From JBKHBT01 sp046542255 (GTDB lineage: Bacteria > UBP14 > UBA6098 > JBKHBT01), in contig JBKHBT010000024.1 in NCBI GenBank assembly GCA_046542255.1, positions 1-38,486 of the forward strand: a stretch of DNA of 38,486 bases. The letters run 5' to 3'. The stretch's first letter is position 1, and every line of letters starts with the position of its first letter. The notes under the pieces were generated by a model. That model saw only the letters and a program-made list of their open reading frames with translations. It was not told the DNA's origin and ran no database searches. Position numbers and translations under genes: made by a program. This document shows positions 16,220 to 24,469 of this stretch, one piece after another.

Positions 16220-19200
16220 ATGAGAAAATTTCAAATTTTATGTTCTTTGATAATTATAACGACAGCCTTTTCCGTGCCTGGACAGATGTTTTTTCAAGGA
16301 AATCTACTCGATGATGTCGGAGACCCCTATACGGGGACTCATTCTGTAACTTTCGATATCTATGATGCAGAAACTGGCGGAACATTACTCTGGAGCGAAA
16401 CACAGGATATTACATTCAATAATGGCCTCTTTATTGTGCTCCTCGGAAGCAGTATTCCTATTCCTAATGAAATTTTTGATGGAGAAATCAACTATATCAG
16501 AATGTCTGTCGATGGCGAAGTTTTGGATACACCAACTCCATTTTTGACCGTACCATATTCTTTCCGAGCTGCTTTTGCCGACAGTTCCGAATGGGCGTAT
16601 CATGCGCATTTTGATTCGCTAATAGGTGTGCCATCAACAATATTTGGCTTGCAAAGAATACGCTCTAGCGATGGGGCATATCTTGCAGATAGCGCAATAA
16701 TTGAAGCCGGAGACGGGATCGAAATCGAACAGGTCGCCAATACAATCACAATAAATTCGCTCGGCGATGAGGATTGGACTCTTTCCGGTAGCGACCAATA
16801 CTCTGCCGTTTCTGGCAATGTTGGAATTGGTACTCCTTCGCCATCAAGAAAATTGCATGTCGAGGGCTGGGGCAAATTCACAGGAAACCTCGAGATTGGC
16901 GAATATACGATGCCGGCCTTAGATGGCGATGATGGACAGCTTCTTGTTACAGATGGCTCAGGGCATGTAAACTGGAGCGATCTTAGTGGCGATGGCTGGG
17001 GAGAGCAGCTCGCCCTGACAGATGCACCTATTTTTGGAAATGGCGACCATACACCAATTGGCCTAGATTTCTCAAGAGGCCTTACGCTTTCAGGGATTTC
17101 GCTTATTGTGGATGCTGGAGAAGGGCTGGATTTTGATGGCAATACTCTTATTAATACCGGCGATCTGGATCCCGATGACGATGTTACTTTTTCGACAGTT
17201 CTGGAAGGTGATGTAATCGGCACCGTAGAAGAAACACAGATTGCTTCTGGAGTTATCATCGAGGATGATTTGGACGCTATCAACCTGCCATCTGATGGCC
17301 AATATCTCACTTATAATGAAGCAGGAAATTTCGAATGGGTAACAGGTACTATGAGCGATGACGGCGATTGGATAATTAGCGGAGCTAATATGTATGCAGG
17401 CATCGAAGGTGGAATTGGTATCGGAACTGACCTTCCAGAGAATAAACTTCATATTGTCGGAGATGGATGCTTTACAGGGCCTCTGACTATCGGAAGTTAT
17501 ACGCTGCCTACAGCCGCAGGCATGGATGGCCAGATTCTGAAAACAATCGATGGTTCGGTGGTCTGGGCAAATGATGAAACAAGCTCTGGAGGCGGAGATG
17601 GCAATGATATGGTCAAAGCCGATGCAACCGACCCAACAGAAGGTTACCTTTCCGGCAAAGTTGATGATTTAACAATAGGTGTAAATATATCTTCTCATCA
17701 AATGTATATCAAAAACAATGCTATTGAAACAAATCACATCCTAAACGGCACAATCCTTCCAGAAGACCTAAATACAATAGCTTTTAGCAATTGGGACCAG
17801 GATAGGACCGATGACCTGACAATCGATACTGAATTCGATGGTGATGTCTATGGGCCTTATAATGCTCTCGAAATAAGAGAAGAAGCCATCATAGAAGATT
17901 ATCTCCTTGCAATAAATATACCCGAAGCCGGCCAGGTTCTCGGCTGGGACGATTCAACTGGCGGATTCATCTGGGTTGATGGCGGCTCCGGAGGCAATGA
18001 CTCGGATTGGACAGTCGATAGTGATATAATGTATTCAAATAATGAGGGCAATACCGGAATTGGCATTGAAATGCCAGATGAGAAGCTCCATGTCGCCGGA
18101 AATGGCCATTTTGATGGATATTTGACAATCGGTGAATATACTCTGCCAGAAGAAGATGGAATGGATGGCCAGATATTGAAATCAATCGGTGGGTCTATTG
18201 TTTGGGCAAATGATGAGATTAGCTCTGGTGGAGGCGATGGCAATGATATGGTCAAAGCCGATGCAACCGACCCGACAGAAGGCTACCTTGCCGGAAAAGT
18301 CGATGGCATAACTATAGAAGTGGATATGGCCGAACATATTATGCAGGTCAGGCAAATATCGTCAGAACATATTCGCGATGGTACTATTATAGTAGATGAT
18401 TTGAACCGTGATGAATTCGAGCATTGGGATAAAGATACATCTAATGATTTAACAAAGGATACAGAGTTTGAAGGCGATGTCATAGGCACTTATGATGATA
18501 TGCAAATTGCACCCGGCGTTATCGTAGAAGAAGATTTATTCACGATAAATTCTCCATCGGACGGATACTACCTTACATACAATTCTGCCGGCAATTTTGA
18601 ATGGGTAGAAGGAATTGGCAGCGGAAGCGATAGCGATTGGACTGGCGCTGGAACTGGAAATATGTATGCTACTAATCTGGACGATAGAGTCGGTATTGGG
18701 ACGAGTTCGCCTTCTGAAATGCTGCATGTCTCTGGCAATTCCAAAATCGACCAGATGCTTTATATCGGCAATGTCAGCCGTGATGATGCCACCGATTCGG
18801 TTCTTGTAATCAGCGATGATGGCAGTATTAGCTGGATTCCAAAATCAACTTTGGGTTCTTCCGGTGGTGGAAATTGGACATTCAGGATATCAGATATAGC
18901 CGATACGACACTCCAGACAAACGGGAAATGGGGCATATCCCGAGCGGGCAATGTTTTGTATGGAAATGCCGATTCGACCCATATCAATCTGGGAATATCA
19001 TCGCAAAGCGGCTCGAGTGGTTCCAATAATAAATACATCGTAATCTCGGGCGGTTTCAATAATAGTGCACAGGGCAATGGCGCATCTATTGGAGGCGGTA
19101 CCGATAATATAGCGTCCGGCCTTGGCGCAAGAGTCGGTGGCGGCATGAGTAATGCCGCGCAGGATGGCTATGCGACTGTTACCGGTGGTGCACTGAATGT

Positions 19201-19930
19201 CGCCGAAGACAATGGTACGACAGTTTCAGGCGGAACAGATAATAATGCAAATGCATCATTTGCTACTGTTAGCGGTGGTTCTGCCAATACTTCGGCCGGA
19301 AATTATTCGTTTGTTGGTGGTGGCGCCAGCAATCTTTCATCGGGTTATGGCTCTTTCCTCGGCGGTGGTGGCCAAAATACTGCCACAGGAACATATTCAA
19401 GTATTCCTGGTGGATATTGGAATATTGCTACAGCAGTAGGCACAAATGTATCAGGCGGCACGAATAATCATGCAAGTGAGCAATATGCCTCTGTCGGTGG
19501 TGGACTGGGCAATCAAGCCATAGGTGAATTGTCATGCATTCCGGGCGGAAGCTATCTGGCTGTCGGCGATAGGTCTTTTGGTTTTCGGGGCGGAATAACA
19601 GAAGCTCCAGGCGAAATATTAAATGTCGCAGCCGAGAATTCTACATTTCATATTGTTGATGCACACTTCCATTTTAACTATTCAAATGCTCTGGCAAATT
19701 ACAGAATCGATGGAAGTTCAGACTTCGCCTTCTATCTCGATGCTGCAAGCAATAGAATAGGTATGGGAACCGATTCGCCAGTGGCAAAGCTGGATGTCGA
19801 TGGTACTGTAACAATAAGAGATACGCTGGACATGCAGCAGAATCAAATCAAAAATATGGTAATCGAAAATCGCACCGATAATCCATCTTCACCGGTCGTT
19901 GGGCAAATTTGGATGCGGACAGATTATTAA
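16220..19930 (+). CDS. Large tail-fibre-like secreted protein with YadA-type head repeats
   Basis: 1236 residues from the ATG at 16220, preceded by GAGGTGAG (16208-16215); a GTG at 16211 lies inside that ribosome-binding site. After a signal peptide comes an N-terminal beta domain of a widespread type (MFFQGNLLDDVGDPYTG ... ETGGTLLWSE ... TVPYSFRA). Four related modules of about 200 residues follow, each opening with a DWxxxG...GIGTxxPxxKLHVxG signature seen in fibre and tail-spike-like proteins. Next are eleven 15-residue repeats (942-1106, consensus xxGGxxNxAxGxxAx) like the left-handed beta-roll head of YadA, then a last GMGTDSPVAKLDVDG block and the terminal VGQIWMRTD. No trimeric-autotransporter barrel and no T9SS tail are present, so how it is held is unclear. 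Likely a trimeric surface fibre. Confidence 0.82.
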   Translation: MRKFQILCSLIIITTAFSVPGQMFFQGNLLDDVGDPYTGTHSVTFDIYDAETGGTLLWSETQDITFNNGLFIVLLGSSIPIPNEIFDGEINYIRMSVDGEVLDTPTPFLTVPYSFRAAFADSSEWAYHAHFDSLIGVPSTIFGLQRIRSSDGAYLADSAIIEAGDGIEIEQVANTITINSLGDEDWTLSGSDQYSAVSGNVGIGTPSPSRKLHVEGWGKFTGNLEIGEYTMPALDGDDGQLLVTDGSGHVNWSDLSGDGWGEQLALTDAPIFGNGDHTPIGLDFSRGLTLSGISLIVDAGEGLDFDGNTLINTGDLDPDDDVTFSTVLEGDVIGTVEETQIASGVIIEDDLDAINLPSDGQYLTYNEAGNFEWVTGTMSDDGDWIISGANMYAGIEGGIGIGTDLPENKLHIVGDGCFTGPLTIGSYTLPTAAGMDGQILKTIDGSVVWANDETSSGGGDGNDMVKADATDPTEGYLSGKVDDLTIGVNISSHQMYIKNNAIETNHILNGTILPEDLNTIAFSNWDQDRTDDLTIDTEFDGDVYGPYNALEIREEAIIEDYLLAINIPEAGQVLGWDDSTGGFIWVDGGSGGNDSDWTVDSDIMYSNNEGNTGIGIEMPDEKLHVAGNGHFDGYLTIGEYTLPEEDGMDGQILKSIGGSIVWANDEISSGGGDGNDMVKADATDPTEGYLAGKVDGITIEVDMAEHIMQVRQISSEHIRDGTIIVDDLNRDEFEHWDKDTSNDLTKDTEFEGDVIGTYDDMQIAPGVIVEEDLFTINSPSDGYYLTYNSAGNFEWVEGIGSGSDSDWTGAGTGNMYATNLDDRVGIGTSSPSEMLHVSGNSKIDQMLYIGNVSRDDATDSVLVISDDGSISWIPKSTLGSSGGGNWTFRISDIADTTLQTNGKWGISRAGNVLYGNADSTHINLGISSQSGSSGSNNKYIVISGGFNNSAQGNGASIGGGTDNIASGLGARVGGGMSNAAQDGYATVTGGALNVAEDNGTTVSGGTDNNANASFATVSGGSANTSAGNYSFVGGGASNLSSGYGSFLGGGGQNTATGTYSSIPGGYWNIATAVGTNVSGGTNNHASEQYASVGGGLGNQAIGELSCIPGGSYLAVGDRSFGFRGGITEAPGEILNVAAENSTFHIVDAHFHFNYSNALANYRIDGSSDFAFYLDAASNRIGMGTDSPVAKLDVDGTVTIRDTLDMQQNQIKNMVIENRTDNPSSPVVGQIWMRTDY
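17522..18304 (+). repeat. Duplicated module within the fibre gene
   Basis: The segment 17522-17665 recurs at 18161-18304 with an exact offset of 639 bp and only scattered differences, most of them silent. The core encodes GNDMVKADATDPTEGYL in both copies. This points to a recent in-frame module duplication. Confidence 0.85.
19043..19537 (+). repeat. Eleven 45-bp coding repeats (YadA-like head)
   Basis: Eleven consecutive 45-bp units, each encoding 15 residues with GG at positions 3-4 and Asn at position 7 in most units. A degenerate twelfth (IPGGSYLAVGD) follows. The nucleotide copies have diverged, so this is an old protein repeat and not a recent slippage tract. Confidence 0.9.
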
Positions 19931-19978
19931 AATAGAAAGAGTTAAATAATAATATCTAAATTAAAACATTAAATAATA

Positions 19979-21553
19979 ATGTATAACTTATTGAAATTAA
20001 TCATAATACTGTTGGTTACCGCAGCCTTTGCCCAGATTCCAGATGCAATTGGTAGAATCATGGTACAGGGAGAAAGTAATCCCTTAGAGTTGAGGCTTAT
20101 TGATACATTGGCAGCAAGAGAAGCCGGCAATGGTTTGCTCATGATGGCTCTTCCAGAAGGCATGATTGCCGCAGCTGATCTTGTCGATACTCTCGATATA
20201 GATGCATCTAGTGTATTTGTCAATACGATATATGGTATTCGCGCATGGCGAAAAGGTTTTCTTTCGGAATATATTCGAATCATTCGAGGCTCAGGCGATG
20301 ATTATGGTACATCGGTAGCGCAGCTTTCTGATGGGGGAATCGTCTATGTGGGAGTATCAGAAAGCTATGGCGCCGGTGGAAAAGATATCATCGCTATGAA
20401 GCTCAATCATAGTGGAGAGAGCGATTGGGCTAAAGCAATAGGCTCCAGCGGCAATGATGGCTATACTGCTTCGAGGCAATTTGGTTGCATCGTGGAACAA
20501 ACTAATGATAATGGCCTGATAGTCGGAAGTTGCACATTCGGTTTCGATGCAGATGCAAGAGATATCGTAATTATAAAGCTCGATTCTGATGGAGAGCATT
20601 TATGGTCATTGAAATATGGTGGCGAGGACCGTGAGGAGCTTCGCGGGATCATTCAAATGCCCGATAGCAGCTACTATGCTGTTGGCTGGACATGGAGCTT
20701 TCCAATCGATGATGAGATGATTATACTTACGAAAATAAGCAAACATGGCACACACCTTTGGAGCAGGTCGATTGGCTCTGGAAGTCGGAACCTTGGCCAG
20801 GCAATTGCGGCCGCAGACGATGGAGGACTCTATATTTCTGGCTGGACTACTGGCAGTTATGGCAATATTGCAGAGGCATGTATATTAATGAAAACATCAT
20901 CGGCCGGTTCTGTGGAATGGGCCAGAATGATTGGCGGTTCAGATTATGATACAAGTTTTGTCGATAATGCCTTTGGAGTTGCAAGTTCTCCAGATGGCGG
21001 AGCTTTGGTCAGCGGTTTTTCCAATCACTATGGCGGAACATCCGGAGAGGTGGGGGTATTTGCCAAATTTACAGAAACTGGACTTTTCGAATATGCAAGA
21101 ACCATTTCTTATGGGCTTACAGCATCCGATACATTACGCTCCTTTTCGATTTTGCCAGAAGAAGATGGCTCTATTCTTATATTATCCAAGCTAAATAATA
21201 CTCTCGGCTCTTGCCTTTTGAAGCTTAGCCCACTTTTAGATCCCGAATGGTCATGGAATATAGAAAATGTTGAAATTGGCCGTGTATGCAGTTTCAAAAA
21301 AACCGATGATAATGGATATGCGATTGCTGGTTTCACAGATGCTTATTATCTTACCAGAGATGATTTTGTCGCTATAAAATTTTCAGAAGATGGTATGACC
21401 TGCAGCGGTGAGAGCATGGTGCCCATTGTTTCTTCAGTGGATATTGCAGTCACAGAAATCAGCCCGGAATCCAATGTCATTAGCCCCGATATTGTAATAA
21501 TTTCGCCTACTGTATCAGATATCGAGCCGAATATTTTGTATTATTGCCCATGA
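19979..21553 (+). CDS. Secreted propeller-repeat protein A (paralogue of the next gene)
   Basis: 524 residues with a signal peptide (about 1-18). The N-terminal domain of about 90 residues (AQIPDAIGRIMVQG ... AADLVDTLDIDAS ... NTIYGIRAWRKG) is closely shared with the following gene. The middle 380 residues are about seven repeats of 50-60 residues with the pattern GSGDDYGTSVAQLSDGGIVYVG ... GGKDIIAMKLNHSGESDWAKAIG, which looks like a beta-propeller of the kind annotated as PQQ/WD40-like. The C-terminal 60 residues (ITEISPESNVISPD-type, low complexity) contain no T9SS motif. The gene lies 48 bp after the fibre gene. The role is unknown; secretion and partnership with the fibre are inferred from the signal peptide and operon position. 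Confidence 0.75.
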   Translation: MYNLLKLIIILLVTAAFAQIPDAIGRIMVQGESNPLELRLIDTLAAREAGNGLLMMALPEGMIAAADLVDTLDIDASSVFVNTIYGIRAWRKGFLSEYIRIIRGSGDDYGTSVAQLSDGGIVYVGVSESYGAGGKDIIAMKLNHSGESDWAKAIGSSGNDGYTASRQFGCIVEQTNDNGLIVGSCTFGFDADARDIVIIKLDSDGEHLWSLKYGGEDREELRGIIQMPDSSYYAVGWTWSFPIDDEMIILTKISKHGTHLWSRSIGSGSRNLGQAIAAADDGGLYISGWTTGSYGNIAEACILMKTSSAGSVEWARMIGGSDYDTSFVDNAFGVASSPDGGALVSGFSNHYGGTSGEVGVFAKFTETGLFEYARTISYGLTASDTLRSFSILPEEDGSILILSKLNNTLGSCLLKLSPLLDPEWSWNIENVEIGRVCSFKKTDDNGYAIAGFTDAYYLTRDDFVAIKFSEDGMTCSGESMVPIVSSVDIAVTEISPESNVISPDIVIISPTVSDIEPNILYYCP

Positions 21554-23103
21554 TTAAAAGGCCTTACATATTAGTAATAGTTTTATCGATGCTTATTGTT
21601 TCCTGTTTGGCACAAATTCCTGAGAAGATAGGCCAGATTTCTGTAATGGGCGATGAAGATACTATCCAACTAAGAATCATCGATACGCTGGATGCCATCT
21701 CGTCCGGAAATGGCGTCCTGATGATTAATCTTCCCGATGGAAATATCGGAGCCGCTGATCTTGTCGACACTACAAATATCGATGCTTCTGAGATTTTTAT
21801 TAATACAATTTATGGCATCAAATCCTGGAGAAAGGTTATGCAGGGCGGTTTTGTTATTGTATATGGCGGTGCAGGTGATGATTGGGGTAGCCAGGTAACA
21901 GAAACATCAGATGGTAATTACCTTGTTTCTGGTATTACAAAAAGCTTTGGCGCAGGATACGCTGATTTATTTCTTACCGAATTCGACCGTTCGGGAGAAA
22001 TGGTATTCTCGAAGGCAGTAGGTGGACTCGGTAATGACGGATTTACGACCGATCCACAGCTTGGCAGCTTTGCTAGGAAGACTATGGATGGAGGCTATGT
22101 AATGGTATCTCATAGCAGAACGATCGGTTCGGACAATAGGGATGTTATTGTAGTAAAATTGGACTCCACATTGGAGCGGCAATGGTCTAAAACCATAGGC
22201 GGTTCAATGGCTGAAGAAATCCGTTATTTGATAGAGACAGATGATGGCTCAATTGTAACCTGTGGTTGGACATGGAGTTATCCCGAGAGCACAGAAAATA
22301 TTATGATTCTCAAAATAGATGAAGATGGTGACTTAGAGCGCGCAAGATTACTCACCACGCCCTACCGAGACCCGGGAGAGATGATTCTACAAGCGCACGA
22401 TGGAGGATTTTTTGTAACAGGTTGGACTACCGCTATACCATCGGATGGCTATAGCCGAATGTTTCTGGTGAAATTGGATAGCGATTTGAATATTGAATGG
22501 GCAAAAGGCTATGGTGAAGGAACATCCAACCCTGCCTATTCTATGGCAGTCATGCCGGATGGTGGAGTAGCTATCATGGGTTATTCTGCCGGCTATGGCG
22601 CAATTTCCTATGAGGCGATGATTGTCAGGACGGATCATCTTGGCAATCCTGTTTGGAGTGCTCTTATTGGAAATGATGCGAGTGATTTCGGATATTCTAT
22701 CAAAGCTGCCGATGATTCTTCTCTGGTTATTGTTGTGAAAAATGATATACCAGAGAGAATGTATGCCTGCAAGATAAGTGACTCTCCAGCGATATTGTGG
22801 GCCAGGGCTTTCCCTGATTTTATTAATAGCTGGATATATGGCTTTGATTTCACGAATGATGGCTATCTTCTCCTCACAGGAAGCACAACAGCATATACAG
22901 GAGAATCGCAAAGCGTTTTGATTAAAATGAATTATGGCGATGGTTACTGTTGCTATGGTGAAGAAATCGATTTGACTTTGACGCCGATTAGTGTTTCGGC
23001 ATTGGATTATGAAGTAGAAGCCATCGATTTAGATGAAGAATTGGCGGACAGATATCTATTCAATAGTAACTGTTCGCCAGAAATCTTGAAATTATGTGAT
23101 TAA
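21550..23103 (+). CDS. Secreted propeller-repeat protein B (paralogue of the previous gene)
   Basis: 517 residues from the ATG at 21550, which overlaps the previous stop codon as ATGA (21550-21553). There is no clear Shine-Dalgarno, so translation is probably coupled. A TTG at 21544 is a less likely start. The layout matches the previous protein: signal peptide, shared N-terminal domain (AQIPEKIGQISVMGD ... AADLVDTTNIDAS ... NTIYGIKSWRK), then about seven propeller repeats (GGAGDDWGSQVTETSDGNYLVSG, KLDSTLERQWSKTIGG and so on). It ends in a different cysteine-containing tail (CCYGEE, SNCSPEILKLCD). Paralogy over the whole length shows tandem duplication followed by divergence, mostly in the tail. 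It is the last gene of the operon. Confidence 0.75.
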   Translation: MIKRPYILVIVLSMLIVSCLAQIPEKIGQISVMGDEDTIQLRIIDTLDAISSGNGVLMINLPDGNIGAADLVDTTNIDASEIFINTIYGIKSWRKVMQGGFVIVYGGAGDDWGSQVTETSDGNYLVSGITKSFGAGYADLFLTEFDRSGEMVFSKAVGGLGNDGFTTDPQLGSFARKTMDGGYVMVSHSRTIGSDNRDVIVVKLDSTLERQWSKTIGGSMAEEIRYLIETDDGSIVTCGWTWSYPESTENIMILKIDEDGDLERARLLTTPYRDPGEMILQAHDGGFFVTGWTTAIPSDGYSRMFLVKLDSDLNIEWAKGYGEGTSNPAYSMAVMPDGGVAIMGYSAGYGAISYEAMIVRTDHLGNPVWSALIGNDASDFGYSIKAADDSSLVIVVKNDIPERMYACKISDSPAILWARAFPDFINSWIYGFDFTNDGYLLLTGSTTAYTGESQSVLIKMNYGDGYCCYGEEIDLTLTPISVSALDYEVEAIDLDEELADRYLFNSNCSPEILKLCD

Positions 23104-23134
23104 AAAGTGCCGAATTACCGCTTCATTTGCAGAC

Positions 23135-23163
23135 TTGACATACCAGAATAAAGTTTGTATAAT
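23135..23163 (+). promoter_or_regulatory. Perfect consensus sigma-70 promoter
   Basis: TTGACA (23135-23140), exactly 17 nt, TATAAT (23158-23163). This is the closest match to the vegetative consensus in the window. It lies 44 nt upstream of the ATG at 23208. Confidence 0.75.
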
Positions 23164-23207
23164 TATTCAATTGATTTGATTTTCTGTTTCAAAATACGAG
23201 AGCGAAT

Positions 23208-24335
23208 ATGTTCGACCGATATGATGATATCTTTTATCTGGGGCCTGAATTCACTGGTAAACCTATTGCCGTAATGAATTCGCGGCAGGGTAAATTCTTT
23301 CGAGAAAACGATTCATGGATTCAAAAGACAAAAGAAGCTATGGAATATGCAGCTTGCAATGATTATACCATTTTGACTTCGATTGGCCTTTCTACTTATG
23401 ATATAACAACTTATCTATCTTCAGAATATCGATGTAAGAAGATAATAGTGCTGCCACTTCGAGATGAAGAGAATCCAGTCGCTATTGCAGATAAAATTTC
23501 CGAAGATTTTAATTTGTATCGAGAACTGACAGGTTTTCTATTTTTTCAATATAATGGACCAAAGAATCGCCCTAAAGCCTGGTGGCCAAAACGCGATGAT
23601 TTAATCATTGAAAACTCCGAAATCATTTTTCCAATTTCGATTAGGCCCAATGGCAAATTGTCACAAGCCATCCAGGATAGTAAAGTTGATAGTAGATTTG
23701 GCATCGAATACAAACCAATTTCGCGAAGTATCAAAAATAAACTATCCAGTGTAAAGGCTGAATTTACATATCCCGGATGGGATTATTTGACACATTGGAC
23801 TCATTCTTCCGAAGGCCCGGCAGCCGGTGAAAACCATGCCGATTTCTATCATGATATCATGCGAAGTGGTAATAAATATGCAAGGTCAGCAGAAAAGGCA
23901 CTTCTTAGAATTATATTTGAAGGTAAGATATTTGGGTCTAATAGAAATTTGAGAGGAAATGGAAGAGCAGTCTCATTCACAGCGAATAATCCATCCGAAA
24001 TGCTCGAATCGATGAGATATAGGAATAGATTTTGTAGAACAGGTTTTGAGCCTTATGGCCTGGCTATAAAAAAGCATTATGCTAAATTTATTGGTATGAG
24101 GCCTGTTGTTTATGGTGATAATTCAAAATATAAAAATCTAAGCCAGAGAGATAAATTTTATTTTCAGGCTGAAGGAAAGAATGGTATTTGGCGCAAAGAA
24201 AAAGAATGGAGATATCCAGGAGATTTCGATTTTTCAATAATTCCTAAAAGCAAAATTATTATATTAGTACCAAATGAACAAATGGTAAAGTTCTTCAGGC
24301 CAATAACTTCCTTTGAAATTCTGAGCCTTACTTAA
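23208..24335 (+). CDS. Two-part protein of unknown function
   Basis: 375 residues, no signal peptide or membrane helix, so cytoplasmic. The N-terminal half alternates strands and helices (IAVMNSRQGK ... YTILTSIGLSTYDITTYL ... KKIIVLPL) and could be a Rossmann-like or SLOG-like nucleotide-sensing fold. The C-terminal half carries a motif series that looks like an enzyme core: LTHWTHSSEGPAAGE, AVSFTANNP, RTGFEPYGLAIKKHY, RPVVYGD and WRKEKEWRYPGDFDF. The VSFT and E-x-EWR elements recall DUF2971 and ADP-ribosyltransferase-like families, but this is inference. The gene is monocistronic behind a consensus promoter and has only a weak ribosome-binding site. It is unrelated in type to its neighbours. 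It may be a stress or defence protein; function not known. Confidence 0.75.
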   Translation: MFDRYDDIFYLGPEFTGKPIAVMNSRQGKFFRENDSWIQKTKEAMEYAACNDYTILTSIGLSTYDITTYLSSEYRCKKIIVLPLRDEENPVAIADKISEDFNLYRELTGFLFFQYNGPKNRPKAWWPKRDDLIIENSEIIFPISIRPNGKLSQAIQDSKVDSRFGIEYKPISRSIKNKLSSVKAEFTYPGWDYLTHWTHSSEGPAAGENHADFYHDIMRSGNKYARSAEKALLRIIFEGKIFGSNRNLRGNGRAVSFTANNPSEMLESMRYRNRFCRTGFEPYGLAIKKHYAKFIGMRPVVYGDNSKYKNLSQRDKFYFQAEGKNGIWRKEKEWRYPGDFDFSIIPKSKIIILVPNEQMVKFFRPITSFEILSLT

Positions 24336-24339
24336 ACTG

Positions 24340-24363
24340 GTTTTTTAAAACCTTAATTTTTTA
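24340..24363 (+). terminator. Weak possible terminator
   Basis: GGTTTT (24340-24345) and AAAACC (24348-24353) form a short AT-rich inverted repeat followed by a T-rich run. The stem is weak, so this is tentative. Confidence 0.3.
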
Positions 24364-24383
24364 AGTTTTAAGCCGAAAATATC

Positions 24384-24411
24384 TTGACATATTAGGTTTT
24401 TTTACTAAATT
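24384..24411 (+). promoter_or_regulatory. Promoter for the efflux operon
   Basis: TTGACA (24384-24389), a 16-nt spacer and TAAATT (24406-24411), about 58 nt before the first ATG. AGGAG lies just upstream of the start at 24470. Confidence 0.5.
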
Positions 24412-24469
24412 GTTGCTAATGCAACTATTGCATGTGTTAAGTAAATTTAATATTTGAATAGGAGAATGA

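Noticed and set aside
16600..17310. 236-residue open frame on the minus strand inside the fibre gene
   Set aside because: Ser/Pro-rich translation without domains, fully antisense to a well-supported coding repeat region; a composition artefact.
19043..19537. Regular 45-bp spacing as a CRISPR array
   Set aside because: Units stay in frame, encode GG-N protein repeats, and the nucleotide copies are degenerate with no separate spacers.
16220..19930. Tail-fibre-like gene as evidence of a prophage
   Set aside because: No capsid, terminase, tail, lysis or integrase genes are nearby, and the neighbours all carry signal peptides; a secreted cell-surface fibre is a better reading.
22387..22911. 174-residue open frame on the minus strand inside propeller gene B
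   Set aside because: It is antisense to clear propeller repeats and has no ribosome-binding site or recognisable domain.
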